Made by a program: the position numbers and the translations under genes. From Azospirillum cavernae (lineage in GTDB: Bacteria; Pseudomonadota; Alphaproteobacteria; Azospirillales; Azospirillaceae), in contig NZ_QYUL01000001.1 in the NCBI RefSeq assembly GCF_003590795.1, positions 2,063,001 through 2,127,000 of the forward strand: a stretch of DNA of 64,000 bases. The letters are read 5' to 3'. Position 1 is the first letter of the stretch. Each line of letters starts with the position of its first letter. Below are positions 44,662 to 54,200 of this stretch, piece after piece. Below the pieces are notes generated by a model. The model saw only the letters and a program-made list of their open reading frames with translations. It was not told the DNA's origin and ran no database searches.

Positions 44662-45780
44662 TCAATCCTGCTCAGGCTCGGACGACGCGACGGGCGGCGC
44701 GGCCCCCACCCCGTCGACCGCGTGCAAGCGGGCCTTCAAGTCGGCGACCTCGGCGAACAGGCGTTTCAGCCGGGCCAGCCCCTTATACTGCTCGAACGCG
44801 CGGGCGCGGGGGACGGCGGGATAGCCCATATAGACGGATTTGGCTGGAATGTCAGTGCCGACGCCGGAATTGCCGGCGACCACCGCGTCGCTGCCGATCT
44901 TCACATGATCGGCGACCCCGACCTTGCCCGCCAGCACCACCCGGTCGCCGATGATCGCGCTGCCCGCGACGCCGACATGACCGCACAGCATGCAGTTCGT
45001 GCCGATCTGCACGTTGTGGCCAATCTGCACAAGGTTGTCGATCTTGGTGCCGTTGCCGATGCGGGTCGCGGTGACGGTGCCCCGGTCGATCGCCGACCCC
45101 GCGCCGATTTCCACATCGTCGCCCAGAATGACCGTGCCGATGGAATTGACCCGACGAATCAACACATTGGTGCCGACGACGCGGCCTGTGGTCTTGGCCG
45201 ATTCGACACTGCCCGGCTCGGGCGTGACGAAGCTGAAGCCGTCGTTGCCGACCGCCGCGTTGGGATGGATGATGCAGCGCGCGCCCAGCACCACCCGCTC
45301 GCCGATGCGCGCGCCGGGATGCAGCAGGCTGCCCGCGCCGATCACCGCGTCGGCCCCGACGGTGACGTGCGGCAGAATGACGACCCCGGCCTCGATCCGG
45401 GCGCGCGGCCCGACATAGGCGAAGGGCGCGATGGACGCGTCGTCCGCCACCACCGCGTCGGGGGCGACAAAGGCCATCGGGTGGATCCCCGGTTCGGCGT
45501 GGACTGGCTTTTCAAACACGTCCAGCAGCCCGGCCATGGCGTAGCGCGGGCGCTTCACCACGATGCGGGCCTGGATGCCGTCGGGAACCTCCGCCCCTTC
45601 CGCGACCACGGCGGCCACCGCCTTGCTGCCCGGCAGCAGCGCCAGCAGATCCTTGTCCATGGCCAGCGCCAGATCCTCCGGCCCCTCGGCCTCGGACGGA
45701 TGGACGGCGCGCCGGATCACAAGGGTCGAATCGCCCTCGACATGGGCGTCCAGAGCGGCGGCGATCTCGGCGAGAATCAT
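44662..45780 (-). CDS. lpxD: UDP-3-O-acylglucosamine N-acyltransferase LpxD
   Basis: LpxD adds the second acyl chain in lipid A synthesis. The 372 residues comprise an N-terminal uridine-binding domain (to about 115) and a left-handed beta helix of hexapeptide repeats: VGADAVIGAGSLLHPGARIGERVVLGARC through KIGSDAVVAGNSGVGTDIP. The catalytic His is in IDNLVQIGHNVQIG. The C-terminus has a short helix (ARLKRLFAEVADLKARL) and a polar tail. I chose ATG 45780. In many bacteria lpxD lies with fabZ and lpxA; here it is separate from them. Confidence 0.95.
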   Translation of the reverse strand: MILAEIAAALDAHVEGDSTLVIRRAVHPSEAEGPEDLALAMDKDLLALLPGSKAVAAVVAEGAEVPDGIQARIVVKRPRYAMAGLLDVFEKPVHAEPGIHPMAFVAPDAVVADDASIAPFAYVGPRARIEAGVVILPHVTVGADAVIGAGSLLHPGARIGERVVLGARCIIHPNAAVGNDGFSFVTPEPGSVESAKTTGRVVGTNVLIRRVNSIGTVILGDDVEIGAGSAIDRGTVTATRIGNGTKIDNLVQIGHNVQIGTNCMLCGHVGVAGSAIIGDRVVLAGKVGVADHVKIGSDAVVAGNSGVGTDIPAKSVYMGYPAVPRARAFEQYKGLARLKRLFAEVADLKARLHAVDGVGAAPPVASSEPEQD

Positions 45781-45878
45781 GATGGAACCAAGCTCCACGG
45801 AAAATGGGCGAGCAAGCGCGGAAAAAGCGGCGCGGACCCTAGCACGGGCGCGCCACGCTGGCGAGGCGTTCAGGCGCG

Positions 45879-46709
45879 TTATTCGCCGGTCTGCAACAAC
45901 GCGCCGCGCACCCGCGCCCGGTGGAAGCCATAGAGGAACACCCCGACCGCCAGCGCCATATAGACAATGTTCAGCCCAACCGCCCAAGCCAGATGGTCCC
46001 AGCGCATCGCCCCGTCATAGAGCACGCCGCGCATCCCCTCGAACACATGGGTCGAGGGCAGCGACCACGCGACCAGTTGCAGCCAGCCAGGCAGAACGGA
46101 GACCGGGTAATAGACGGCGCTGACCGGGGCCAGCATGAAGACGACGATCCAGGCCAACCCTTCCGCCCCCATGCCATAGCGCAGAATCAACGCGATGATG
46201 ACCAGCCCCAGCGCCCAACCCAGAACAATGAGATTGAGGAAGAAGCCGAGCAGCGGCAGGCCAAGGCCGAACACCGAATAGCCGAAGAACGGAATCGCCA
46301 GCAGCACGGCGGGCAGAACCCCCATCAGGGTGCGCAACAGGCTCATCGTCATCAGCGCCGTGATCCATTCGGTCGGGCGCAGCGGGCTGACGAACAGATG
46401 TCCCAGATTGCGCGACCACATTTCCTCAAGAAACGAGATCGAGACGCCAAGCTGCCCCCGGAACAGCACGTCCCACAGCAGCACCGCGCTGACCAGCACG
46501 CCCGCCCCTTGCGCCACCCACCCGCTCGACGTCGCCATGAATTGGTTGATGTAGCCCCACAGGATCATCTGCATGGTCGGCCAATAGGCCAGCTCCAGCA
46601 GACGCGGCCAGGATCCGCGCAGCAAATACCAATAGCGCAACACCATCGCGCCGACCCGGCGGAAGGAAAAATCTGGGGCGGGAATGACCGCAACCTCACT
46701 CCGCCGCAT
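45879..46709 (-). CDS. ABC-2 type transporter permease
   Basis: This 276-residue membrane protein has about six hydrophobic segments and an ABC-2 fold (LLELAYWPTMQMILWGYINQF, FVSPLRPTEWITALM, GLGLPLLGFFLNLIVLGWALGLVIIALILRYG). LAPVSAVYYPVSVLPGWLQ is a typical signature region. I chose ATG 46709, which overlaps the ATPase gene by 14 bases and therefore couples translation. Together they form an exporter; the substrate is unknown. Confidence 0.88.
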   Translation of the reverse strand: MRRSEVAVIPAPDFSFRRVGAMVLRYWYLLRGSWPRLLELAYWPTMQMILWGYINQFMATSSGWVAQGAGVLVSAVLLWDVLFRGQLGVSISFLEEMWSRNLGHLFVSPLRPTEWITALMTMSLLRTLMGVLPAVLLAIPFFGYSVFGLGLPLLGFFLNLIVLGWALGLVIIALILRYGMGAEGLAWIVVFMLAPVSAVYYPVSVLPGWLQLVAWSLPSTHVFEGMRGVLYDGAMRWDHLAWAVGLNIVYMALAVGVFLYGFHRARVRGALLQTGE

Positions 46710-47547
46710 CGACCGTCTCCCCCTGCGCCATTTCATTCTTGTCCGCCCCGCCGCCGTCCACCCGCGCGCGGGCGATGTCGAGGAAGACCTCCTCCAGCGT
46801 CGCGCGGCCATAGCGGGCCAGCAAGTCCAACGGCGCGCCGTGATCGACGATGCGGCCCTGGCGCATCACCAGCACGTCGTCGCACAGCCGTTCGACCTCC
46901 AGCATGTTGTGCGAGGCCAGCAGGATGGTCGCGCCGGTGCGGGCGCGGTACTCCTCCAGATAGCGGCGAATCCAATCCGCCGTGTCGGGATCCAGCGAGG
47001 CGGTGGGTTCGTCGAGCAACAAGACCTCCGGCTCGTTCAGCAACGCCTTGGCCAGGGCCACCCGCGTCTTCTGCCCAGCGGACAGCCCGCCCGACGGACG
47101 ATTGAGAAACCGAGCCAGGTCAAGCTGCTCGGCCAGCTCTTGGACGCGCTTTTTGACGCAGGTCAAACCATAGAGGTGGCCATAGACGGTAAGGTTCTCT
47201 TGCACCGTCAAGCGATGGGGCAATTCGACGTAGGGAGAGGAGAAGTTCATGCGCGCAAGCACGGCATGCCGATGGCGCGCCATGTCGACGCCGAGAATCT
47301 CCACCCGGCCCGACGTCGGCAGCAGCACCCCCAACAGCATGGAGATGGTCGTCGTTTTCCCCGCCCCGTTGCCGCCCAACAGCCCGGTCACGCCGCCGCG
47401 CGCCACGCGGAAGGACACGGCGTCCACCGCCGTCACCGCGCCGCCGCCGGGCGTGGGAAAGCGTTTGGTCAGCGCGTCAACGCGGATGGCGTCGCTGTGC
47501 GGATCGGTCGGCGGAACCGGCTGGGCGATGGGGGGGCGATGGGTCAT
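46696..47547 (-). CDS. ABC transporter ATP-binding protein
   Basis: This 283-residue ATPase energises the permease encoded next. Walker A is LLGGNGAGKTTTISML, the signature is GLSAGQKTRVALAKALL, Walker B is VLLLDEPTASLDPDT and the switch His is in LLASHNM. ATG 47547 is followed by a Pro-rich leader of about 20 residues before the domain begins. Family type is ABC-2 (drug, polysaccharide or heme exporters). It is divergent from regB, with about 100 bases between the starts. Confidence 0.92.
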   Translation of the reverse strand: MTHRPPIAQPVPPTDPHSDAIRVDALTKRFPTPGGGAVTAVDAVSFRVARGGVTGLLGGNGAGKTTTISMLLGVLLPTSGRVEILGVDMARHRHAVLARMNFSSPYVELPHRLTVQENLTVYGHLYGLTCVKKRVQELAEQLDLARFLNRPSGGLSAGQKTRVALAKALLNEPEVLLLDEPTASLDPDTADWIRRYLEEYRARTGATILLASHNMLEVERLCDDVLVMRQGRIVDHGAPLDLLARYGRATLEEVFLDIARARVDGGGADKNEMAQGETVDAAE

Positions 47548-47649
47548 GGCGACAGAATATGGGCGCGCGCGGAAAAACCGCCAGAGCCGCGCGCGCAACC
47601 GAACAATGCCGAAACCGCGACTCACGCGGTCGATTGAGGAAACGCCCCT

Positions 47650-48972
47650 GTGACGACACTCGCCTCCACCTTGCCGGTCCCGCTGTCGGCGGCGCCGCAC
47701 TGGTCCCACCCGGACGGGCGCATCACCCTGCGCACGCTGATCCTGATCCGCTGGGTCGCGATCCTCGGGCAGTTCGCCGCCGTGGGCTTTGTCCATGGCG
47801 TGCTGACCTTCCCGCTGCCGCTGGGTCCGGTGCTGGCGACCATCAGCGCGTCGGTTCTGTTGAATCTGGTCGCGATGGCCCAGCGCGGCGGGCGGCTGCG
47901 GCTGGCCGACCGCGACGCGGCGCTCTATCTCAGCTACGACATGCTGCAACTGTCGCTGCTGCTTTATCTGACCGGCGGCCTCAGCAACCCGTTCTGCATC
48001 CTGCTGCTGGCCCCGATGACGGTCGGCGCGGCGATCCTGTCGCGCTACAGCACGGTGCTGTTGACCGGGCTGAACCTGAATTGCCTGACCGCGCTGGCGC
48101 TGTGGCATTTCCCGCTGCCGTGGGAGGAGCCGATCCGTTCGATGGCCCCGCTCTACGCCTTTGGCGTGTGGCTGTCGCTGTCGGTGTCCGCCGTCTTCAT
48201 CGCCGGTTACGTCTTCCGCGTCGCCGCCGAGGCGCGGCGCTTCGCCGACGCGCTGGCCGCCTCGCAAGTGGCGCTGGCGCGCGAACAGCGGCTGTCGTCG
48301 CTGGGCGCGCTGGCCGCCGCCGCCGCGCATGAGTTGGGTTCGCCGCTCGGCACCATCGCCGTGGTGGCGAAGGAGCTGGCGCGCGATCTGCCGCCTGACG
48401 GCCCCTATGGCGAGGACATCGACCTGCTGCAAAGCCAGGTGATGCGCTGCCGCGAAATCCTCGCCGATCTGGCCCGCAAGCCCGAGGCCGACGGCGGCGA
48501 CCCGTTCGAGCGGCTGCCGCTGACCACGCTGATCGAGGCCGCCGCCGCGCCGCACCGGCTGGGCCATGTCGCCTTCACGGTCGAACCCCACCCGGTGGGC
48601 GAGGCCGAGGAGCCGGTGTTGCGCCGCAGCCCGGAGATCATCCACGGCATCGGCAACTTCATTCAGAACGCCCACCAATTCGCCCGCCGTCAAGTGACGG
48701 TGGCCGCCGCCTGGGACGGCAAGACCGTCACCGTCACCGTGATGGACGACGGCCCCGGCTTTCCCGCCCATCTGCTGGGCCGGATCGGCGAGCCGTATCT
48801 GTCGGTGCGCGGCGAACGGTCGGGGCAGTCCAGCCACATGGGGTTGGGCATCTTCATCGCCCAAACGCTGCTGGAAAAAACCGGCGCGACGGTGCGTTAC
48901 GAAAACAACAAGGGCGGCGGCGCCCGAATTTCCGTAAGATGGAAAAAAACCAACATCAAGAAAGAGGACTAG
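47650..48972 (+). CDS. regB: Redox sensor histidine kinase RegB/PrrB/ActS
   Basis: This 440-residue global redox sensor has about six transmembrane segments in the first 200 residues. The ubiquinone-binding heptad GGLSNPF, conserved in RegB, is followed by CILLLAP. The phosphoacceptor box is LAAAAAHELGSPLGTI, and the redox cysteine is probably that in VMRCREILADLARKPE. ATPase motifs include NFIQNAHQFA, DDGPGFP and MGLGIFIA. The start is GTG 47650, with GAGGA about 10 bases upstream. RegB controls respiration, nitrogen fixation, carbon fixation and, where present, photosynthesis. regA follows after 2 bases; no senC lies between them. Confidence 0.95.
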   Translation: MTTLASTLPVPLSAAPHWSHPDGRITLRTLILIRWVAILGQFAAVGFVHGVLTFPLPLGPVLATISASVLLNLVAMAQRGGRLRLADRDAALYLSYDMLQLSLLLYLTGGLSNPFCILLLAPMTVGAAILSRYSTVLLTGLNLNCLTALALWHFPLPWEEPIRSMAPLYAFGVWLSLSVSAVFIAGYVFRVAAEARRFADALAASQVALAREQRLSSLGALAAAAAHELGSPLGTIAVVAKELARDLPPDGPYGEDIDLLQSQVMRCREILADLARKPEADGGDPFERLPLTTLIEAAAAPHRLGHVAFTVEPHPVGEAEEPVLRRSPEIIHGIGNFIQNAHQFARRQVTVAAAWDGKTVTVTVMDDGPGFPAHLLGRIGEPYLSVRGERSGQSSHMGLGIFIAQTLLEKTGATVRYENNKGGGARISVRWKKTNIKKED

Positions 48973-48974
48973 CG

Positions 48975-49571
48975 GTGGACAACGCCAAGACAACCGACGA
49001 CCTGCTGTCGGGGGAAACCGTCAAACTCACCTTCACCGGCGACGTGACCCGCAGCCTTTTGATCGTTGACGACGACGCGCCGTTTCGCTTGCGACTGGCG
49101 CGCGCCATGGAAAAGCGCGGCTTCAACGTGGTGGCCGTGGACAGCGTGCAGTTGGGGATCGAGGTGGCGCAGGAATCCGCCCCCGCCTTCGCCGTGGTCG
49201 ATCTGCGGTTGGGCGACGGCAGCGGGTTGGACGTGGTCGCCGCCCTGCGCGACGCCCGGCCCGACGCCCGCATCGTCATGCTGACCGGCTATGGCAACAT
49301 CGCCACGGCGGTGGCGGCGGTGAAGGCCGGGGCGGTCGATTACCTGCCCAAGCCCGCCGACGCCGACGCGGTGGAATCGGCGCTGCTGGCCGATGGCCGC
49401 ACCCTGCCCCAGCCGCCCGACAACCCGATGTCGGCCGACCGCGTGCGGTGGGAGCACATCCAACGGGTGTTCGAGCAGTGCGAGCGCAACGTGTCGGAAA
49501 CGGCCCGCCGCCTGAAGATGCACCGCCGCACCCTCCAGCGCATCCTGAACAAACACGCCCCGCGCGGCTGA
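48975..49571 (+). CDS. regA: Redox response regulator RegA/PrrA/ActR
   Basis: The 198-residue partner of RegB. The receiver shows LLIVDDDAPFRLRLARAMEKRG, phosphoacceptor in AVVDLRLGDGSGLDVV, and lysine in YLPKPADAD; a proline hinge precedes a Fis-type HTH (SADRVRWEHIQRVFEQCERNVSETARRLKMHRRTLQRIL), almost invariant in the family. I chose GTG 48975, 2 bases after the regB stop, with AAAGAGGA upstream; the frame to 48939 lies inside regB. Its N-terminus is about 15 residues longer than most family members. Confidence 0.95.
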   Translation: MDNAKTTDDLLSGETVKLTFTGDVTRSLLIVDDDAPFRLRLARAMEKRGFNVVAVDSVQLGIEVAQESAPAFAVVDLRLGDGSGLDVVAALRDARPDARIVMLTGYGNIATAVAAVKAGAVDYLPKPADADAVESALLADGRTLPQPPDNPMSADRVRWEHIQRVFEQCERNVSETARRLKMHRRTLQRILNKHAPRG

Positions 49572-49589
49572 GCGGGGTCGGAAACGCGA

Positions 49590-49621
49590 CAGGCCCGCCC
49601 GATGACCGGGCGGGCCTGTTT
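49590..49621 (+). terminator. Terminator after regBA
   Basis: A perfect 12-bp GC-rich stem (49590-49601 with 49607-49618), a 5-base loop and TTT follow 18 bases after the regA stop. The leftward DUF2892 gene converges here, so the hairpin may work in both directions. Confidence 0.75.
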
Positions 49622-49642
49622 GCGTGTCCGCACGCGAAACGG

Positions 49643-49846
49643 TCAGGCCGCGCGGTCTTCGACGCGGCAGGTCTTCACGCCCAAGATCGTGTAGGCGGGG
49701 CAGAATCCCAGAAAGGCCGTCAGCAACGGCACGATGCCGACCAGCCCCCACAGGGTTTGCGGACCGACGACGGTCAGCGAAATCAGCACAAGTCCAACGA
49801 TGGCGCGCAACGCCCGGTCAACCGGGCCGATATTCCGGCAAAACAT
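49643..49846 (-). CDS. DUF2892 small membrane protein
   Basis: This 67-residue protein matches DUF2892 (YgaP-type membrane part): N-terminal MFCRNIGPVDRALRAIVGLVLI, a second hydrophobic segment LWGLVGIVPLLTAFLGFCPAYTILG, and the conserved cysteine region CPAYTILGVKTCR. Members are often linked to rhodanese or sulfur metabolism; none is encoded here. A good GAGAGG-type site precedes the start. Confidence 0.85.
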   Translation of the reverse strand: MFCRNIGPVDRALRAIVGLVLISLTVVGPQTLWGLVGIVPLLTAFLGFCPAYTILGVKTCRVEDRAA

Positions 49847-50018
49847 GATGGCACCTCTCTGGTGAAAAAAATCGCGGCGTCGCCCCCTGAACTACGCCGA
49901 TCCTTATCCGCCGTCTGTGACGGAGTCACAGGCGGGGCTGGCCCAACGATCCAGACTTGTTTACCCCAGGTTGCCCATCTATCGTCTGCCGAGCGAAACG
50001 ACTGGAACAAGACCGATC

Positions 50019-51938
50019 ATGGCAACCCCACAGGGCAACGCGGTCGCCCGAAATCCCTCGCCTCAGATCGATGGAATCATCCAGGGCGGACGCTGGAGCG
50101 GCAACACGCTGACCTATTCCTTTTGGAACACGAACGGCGTTGTCTGGACCACCTTTGGCAAGAACGCGGTCCGTTCGGCCCTGTCGACCATTTCCGAGTC
50201 GGTCAACCTCCGCTTTCAGGAGGTCGCGCCCGGCGGAAGCGCGTACAACAACAGCTCCGACATGTCCTTCGGCATGATGGGATCCGGCGCGCGCTACAGC
50301 AACATCGCCGCGCTGGGTATGTTCCCCGATCCGGCTGCGATGGACCGCATGCTGGCCGAATCCACCTCCAACCGCGCCGAATACCCGACGGTGGAGGGCG
50401 ACGTCTGGCTGAATCCGTATTCCAGCGTCTTCTCGACCGTCAACGCGCGTGAAGGGGGATCTGGGTACGAAATTTTGCTGCACGAGATTGGCCACGCTCT
50501 GGGATTGAAGCATCCGCACGATGACGGCGCCAATGGACGCCCGACCTACAACGCGCTGGGCGTTTCCGCCTACGACAACTCCCGTTACACGGTGATGAGC
50601 TACAACAGCGTCTCCACGTCCAAAAGTTGGGGCCATGCCGACACCCCATCTTATTACGACATTGCCGCCCTGCAATCGATCTACGGGGCCAACCCGACAG
50701 CCGCCGCCGGAAACAACGTCTATTCGATCGCCTTTTCCTCCGCTTCGCCGCAGGACACCATCTGGGACGTTGGTGGCGTTGATCGAATTGACGCGCAATC
50801 CCTGTCGGTCGGGGTCAACATCGACCTGCGCGATGGCGCGAAATCCTCCACCATCGTCAACCCCACCTTTTACGACAGCGTCGTCGTTGGGCCGGGCGTG
50901 GTGGTCGAAAACGCGACCGGCGGTTCCGGCAACGACCGCATCACCGGCAACGCCGTCGCCAACCAATTGGTCGGCGGCGCGGGCAACGACACGCTGACCG
51001 GGGACGCTGGCGACGACACGCTCGACGGCGGCGGCGGAACCGACCGGGCGGTGTTCGGGCAGGCCGCTTCGGCCTATCGCCTGTTGTCAACCGCCCAAGG
51101 AAGCGTCTTGGCCGGGCCGGACGGATCGGATTTGCTGATCGGAATCGAGACCCTGCAATTCGCCGACGGTTCCTCCGTCGCCCTGTCGTCGTGGAGCGCC
51201 GCAGCCTTCGACCCTTTACGCTATCTGGCCAGCAATCCCGATCTGATCGCCGCCTTCGGCGCGGACCTCAGCGCCGCCGAAAACCACTACACCCAACTCG
51301 GACGGATGGAGGGCCGCAGCGTCGCCGCCTTCGACGCGGCCAGCTATCTGGCGGCGAACCGCGACCTTCTGGCGGCGTTTCACGCCGACACGACGGCGGC
51401 CACCGTGCATTACGTGCAATCGGGGTGGGCGGAAAACCGTTCCCTCACCTTCGACTCGGCGGCCTATCTGGCGGCGAATCCCGACGTCGCCCGGGCGACT
51501 GGCGGCAACGCCGCGCAGGCCGTCGCCCATTACATAAATTATGGCTGGACCGAAGGGCGCCTGACCGCGCCCCGCACAGCCAGCAATGGCGCGCTCGGCC
51601 TTCCCGGTGGTGGCGCCAACAGCGCCTCGACCATGGAAACGCCCGCAGCCGACACGCTCCTGCCGTTCCAGGACGCTTTGGCAACCGAATGGGACGCTGC
51701 TTCGCCATCCGCGTTGTCGCCCGATCTTTTGAACGACGCGGACAGCAGCGGTCATTCGACTGCTTGCCTGTGCGCCCTGTGCCAGGGATTGCCGATTTCG
51801 TTGACCGACTGGACAACAGGCGATGTGACGACCAGCGGTCTGACCGGGTGGGTGATGGCGAGCGACCCTGCCCAAGCGCTGCTCAGCCCCGACGGTTCCG
51901 GCGATGTTCTGACCGCCGGTTTCTTTTCAGCCGGATAG
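50019..51938 (+). CDS. M10 (serralysin-like) RTX metallopeptidase
   Basis: This 639-residue protein is probably secreted by a type I system. The zinc site is HEIGHALGLKHPH (residues 155-167), with a Met-turn in YTVMSY near 195. RTX calcium-binding repeats (GGSGNDRITGN, GGAGNDTLTGDAGDDTLDGGGG) occupy about 306-345. Three repeats of about 40 residues follow, each with a YLAxNPDL-like core and ending HY...G..EGRS (roughly 392-510), then a tail containing CLCALC. There is no N-terminal signal peptide, as expected for type I secretion. No transporter genes lie nearby. I chose ATG 50019, with a weak ribosome-binding site. It converges with the Crp gene, overlapping by 12 bases. Confidence 0.88.
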   Translation: MATPQGNAVARNPSPQIDGIIQGGRWSGNTLTYSFWNTNGVVWTTFGKNAVRSALSTISESVNLRFQEVAPGGSAYNNSSDMSFGMMGSGARYSNIAALGMFPDPAAMDRMLAESTSNRAEYPTVEGDVWLNPYSSVFSTVNAREGGSGYEILLHEIGHALGLKHPHDDGANGRPTYNALGVSAYDNSRYTVMSYNSVSTSKSWGHADTPSYYDIAALQSIYGANPTAAAGNNVYSIAFSSASPQDTIWDVGGVDRIDAQSLSVGVNIDLRDGAKSSTIVNPTFYDSVVVGPGVVVENATGGSGNDRITGNAVANQLVGGAGNDTLTGDAGDDTLDGGGGTDRAVFGQAASAYRLLSTAQGSVLAGPDGSDLLIGIETLQFADGSSVALSSWSAAAFDPLRYLASNPDLIAAFGADLSAAENHYTQLGRMEGRSVAAFDAASYLAANRDLLAAFHADTTAATVHYVQSGWAENRSLTFDSAAYLAANPDVARATGGNAAQAVAHYINYGWTEGRLTAPRTASNGALGLPGGGANSASTMETPAADTLLPFQDALATEWDAASPSALSPDLLNDADSSGHSTACLCALCQGLPISLTDWTTGDVTTSGLTGWVMASDPAQALLSPDGSGDVLTAGFFSAG

Positions 51939-52613
51939 GCCCATCGCCCCCTGATCGGCCAAACCGGCCAGCGCGGCGGCGTCCCGCAACTCGATCCGCC
52001 CGCGCGCCAAGGCGACCAGCCCGCGCCGCTCGAACTCCTTCAATTGGCGGCTGACCACCTCGCGCGCGGTGCCAAGCTCCACCGCCAAGACCTGATGGGT
52101 GGTCGTCAGGCCGCCGTCGGCGTCGCGGTGATCCAGCAGGAAGCGGGCGAGCCGCAAATCGATGCGGCCAAAGGCGACCTCCTCCACCAGCATCATCATG
52201 CCGGTCAGCCGCGTCCCGAAGGACGCGAAGACGAAATTGCGGAACACCGCCGACCGCGCGACCAGATCGTGAAACGGCCCGGCGGCCAGCGCCACCCCGT
52301 CCAGATCGCTTTCGGCCACCGCCTCGGCGCTGTAATCGGTCTGGCTCAGCAGGCAAGCGGTGGTGACGATGCAGGTTTCGCCGCGCGCCACCCGGTACAG
52401 CACGATCTCCCGCCCGGTTTCCGAGGTCATCTGCACCCGAACCGAGCCGTCCAACACCATCAGAAAGGTGTGGCAGCGGTCCCCCGCGCGAAACAGCACG
52501 GTGCCGCGCGGCACCGCCATCCGTTGACCCGACGCCGCCAACAGCGCCCGCCCGTCGGGTTCCAGCCCGCTCAGCGCCGGAAACACGCTCAGCCAGTCCG
52601 TCCGGTCGAGCAT
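51927..52613 (-). CDS. Crp/Fnr-family transcriptional regulator
   Basis: The 228-residue protein has a cyclic-nucleotide-binding fold (GTVLFRAGDRCHTFLMVLDGSVRVQ) and a C-terminal winged helix (TTTHQVLAVELGTAREVVSRQLKEFERRGLV). It lacks the N-terminal cysteines of Fnr. It has two cysteines in GETCIVTTACLL (near residue 81), a spacing seen in a Crp subgroup that may respond through thiols. The effector is not known. It is likely cotranscribed with nothing upstream; MAPEG follows in genomic order but starts 80 bases away. Confidence 0.88.
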   Translation of the reverse strand: MLDRTDWLSVFPALSGLEPDGRALLAASGQRMAVPRGTVLFRAGDRCHTFLMVLDGSVRVQMTSETGREIVLYRVARGETCIVTTACLLSQTDYSAEAVAESDLDGVALAAGPFHDLVARSAVFRNFVFASFGTRLTGMMMLVEEVAFGRIDLRLARFLLDHRDADGGLTTTHQVLAVELGTAREVVSRQLKEFERRGLVALARGRIELRDAAALAGLADQGAMGLSG

Positions 52614-52693
52614 GCGGCTCCCCCCTTCGCCAAAACCATGTTTTCGTAAGGGAGACTATCGCCCGACCAACAGGCGACGTCCAGCCCGCCCCG

Positions 52694-53212
52694 TCACCCC
52701 AGGGCGTGGAACACGGCCCAGCCCAGCACGGTCAGGGTGGTGGACAGCGTCATCGCCATGCCGGGCGCGCGCCAGAAGGGGTGAACCAAATAGCCGCCCC
52801 AGAACAGCAGGCGGCCCAGCGCGAACAGGCCGACCGCCCGCGCCGCGCCCAAATCGGCGGACGGCGACAGCGCGACCAGCGCGGCCAAAGCGGGCAGGAA
52901 AATCAAGGTTTGCTCGACGCTGTTGCTCAACACGCGCTGGCTGACGCGCTGGAAGGGCGATTCGGCGTCGGTCAGCGGGTTGAAGGCCCGGCACAGGCCG
53001 CGCGCCAGGATGACCGCGCCGACCATGCCGAACAGAATCAGACTCGGCCACAGGGCCAAACCGGCCCACAGGACGAAACGGTCGGCGGACGTGGCGCTGT
53101 CCGGCGGCGGAACCCGCCCGGCCAGAACGACAAGGACGGCGAAGGTCAGCGCCGCCGACCCGCCATTCACCATGGCCGCCCGTTTCAACAAGATCGTGGA
53201 ACGGTCGGCCAT
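52694..53212 (-). CDS. MAPEG-family membrane protein
   Basis: This 172-residue protein has four hydrophobic helices (ALTFAVLVVLAG, WAGLALWPSLILFGMVGAVIL, TLIFLPALAALVAL, STTLTVLGWAVFHAL). The MAPEG pattern includes AFNPL, QRVLSNSVEQTLIF and LFWGGYLVHPFWRAPGMAM. Eukaryotic members act in glutathione and eicosanoid metabolism; bacterial roles are poorly defined. Confidence 0.85.
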   Translation of the reverse strand: MADRSTILLKRAAMVNGGSAALTFAVLVVLAGRVPPPDSATSADRFVLWAGLALWPSLILFGMVGAVILARGLCRAFNPLTDAESPFQRVSQRVLSNSVEQTLIFLPALAALVALSPSADLGAARAVGLFALGRLLFWGGYLVHPFWRAPGMAMTLSTTLTVLGWAVFHALG

Positions 53213-53243
53213 GATGGGAACCCTCTCGGTCAGCCCCTCTCGC

Positions 53244-54200
53244 TCAGCCCAGGCCCTTTTGGCCCATCTCCAGGAATTTTTCGCGGCGCTTGGCCCGCAG
53301 CGTCGCCGAATCCAGCCCGTCCATCTCGCGCAGGGACTGCTCGATGGCGTCGCCCAGCGCCTTGACCGTCCCGGCGGGGTCGCGTTGCGCGCCGCCGATG
53401 GGTTCCTGGATGATGCGGTCGATGACGCCCAATTCCTTCAGGTCATGGCTGATGAGACGCAGCGCGATCGCCGCCTCCCCCGCCATGTCGGGGCTGCGCC
53501 ACAGGATCGACGCGCAGCCTTCCGGCGTAATCACCGAATAGATGGCGTGTTCCAGCATCAGCACGCGGTCGGCGGCGGCGATGGCGATGGCCCCGCCCGA
53601 ACCGCCCTCGCCAATCACCGAGGCGACCATTGGCACGTTCAGCCGCAGGCAGCGGGCGATGCTCGACGCGATGGCCTCGGCCTGCCCGCGCTCTTCCGCC
53701 TGGACGCCGGGGAAGGCGCCCGCCGTGTCCACCAGCGAGAGGACCGGCAGCTTGAAGCGGTCGGCCAGATCCATCAGGCGCTGGGCCTTGCGGTAGCCTT
53801 CGGGCTTGGCCATGCCGAAATTGTGGCGGACCCGCGACTCGGTGTCGTGGCCCTTTTCCTGGCCGATGACGACGACCGACCGGCCCCGGAAACGCCCCAG
53901 CCCGCCGATGACCGCGCGGTCTTCGGCGAAAAAGCGGTCGCCCGCCAGCGGCGTGAAATCCTCGATCAGCCCCTGGACGTAATCCAGGCAATGCGGACGG
54001 TTGGGGTGGCGGGCCACCTGAACCTTTTGTCCGGGCGTGAGCTTGGCGTAGGTCTGCCGCAGGAGCTTGTCAACCTTGGTTTGCAGCTTGGCGACTTCGT
54101 CGGCGATGTTGATGTCGCCGGCGTTGGTCAGATGCCGCAATTCCTCGATCTTGCCTTCAAGCTCGGCGATCGGCTTTTCAAATTCCAGAAAGGTCTGCAT
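53244..54200 (-). CDS. accA: Acetyl-CoA carboxylase carboxyltransferase, alpha subunit
   Basis: This 318-residue subunit joins AccD to transfer carboxyl from biotin to acetyl-CoA in fatty acid synthesis. Motifs include [19 protein letters not shown] at the start, [51 protein letters not shown] and [13 protein letters not shown] chose ATG 54200; a GTG three codons upstream is possible, and no strong ribosome-binding site is seen. The length is standard. It is divergent from the methyltransferase gene. Confidence 0.97.
   Translation of the reverse strand: MQTFLEFEKPIAELEGKIEELRHLTNAGDINIADEVAKLQTKVDKLLRQTYAKLTPGQKVQVARHPNRPHCLDYVQGLIEDFTPLAGDRFFAEDRAVIGGLGRFRGRSVVVIGQEKGHDTESRVRHNFGMAKPEGYRKAQRLMDLADRFKLPVLSLVDTAGAFPGVQAEERGQAEAIASSIARCLRLNVPMVASVIGEGGSGGAIAIAAADRVLMLEHAIYSVITPEGCASILWRSPDMAGEAAIALRLISHDLKELGVIDRIIQEPIGGAQRDPAGTVKALGDAIEQSLREMDGLDSATLRAKRREKFLEMGQKGLG

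Noticed and set aside
46696..48993. A 765-codon leftward frame joining the ABC ATPase with sequence over regB
   Set aside because: Only the part from 47547 leftward is a real ATPase; the rest is antisense to regB.
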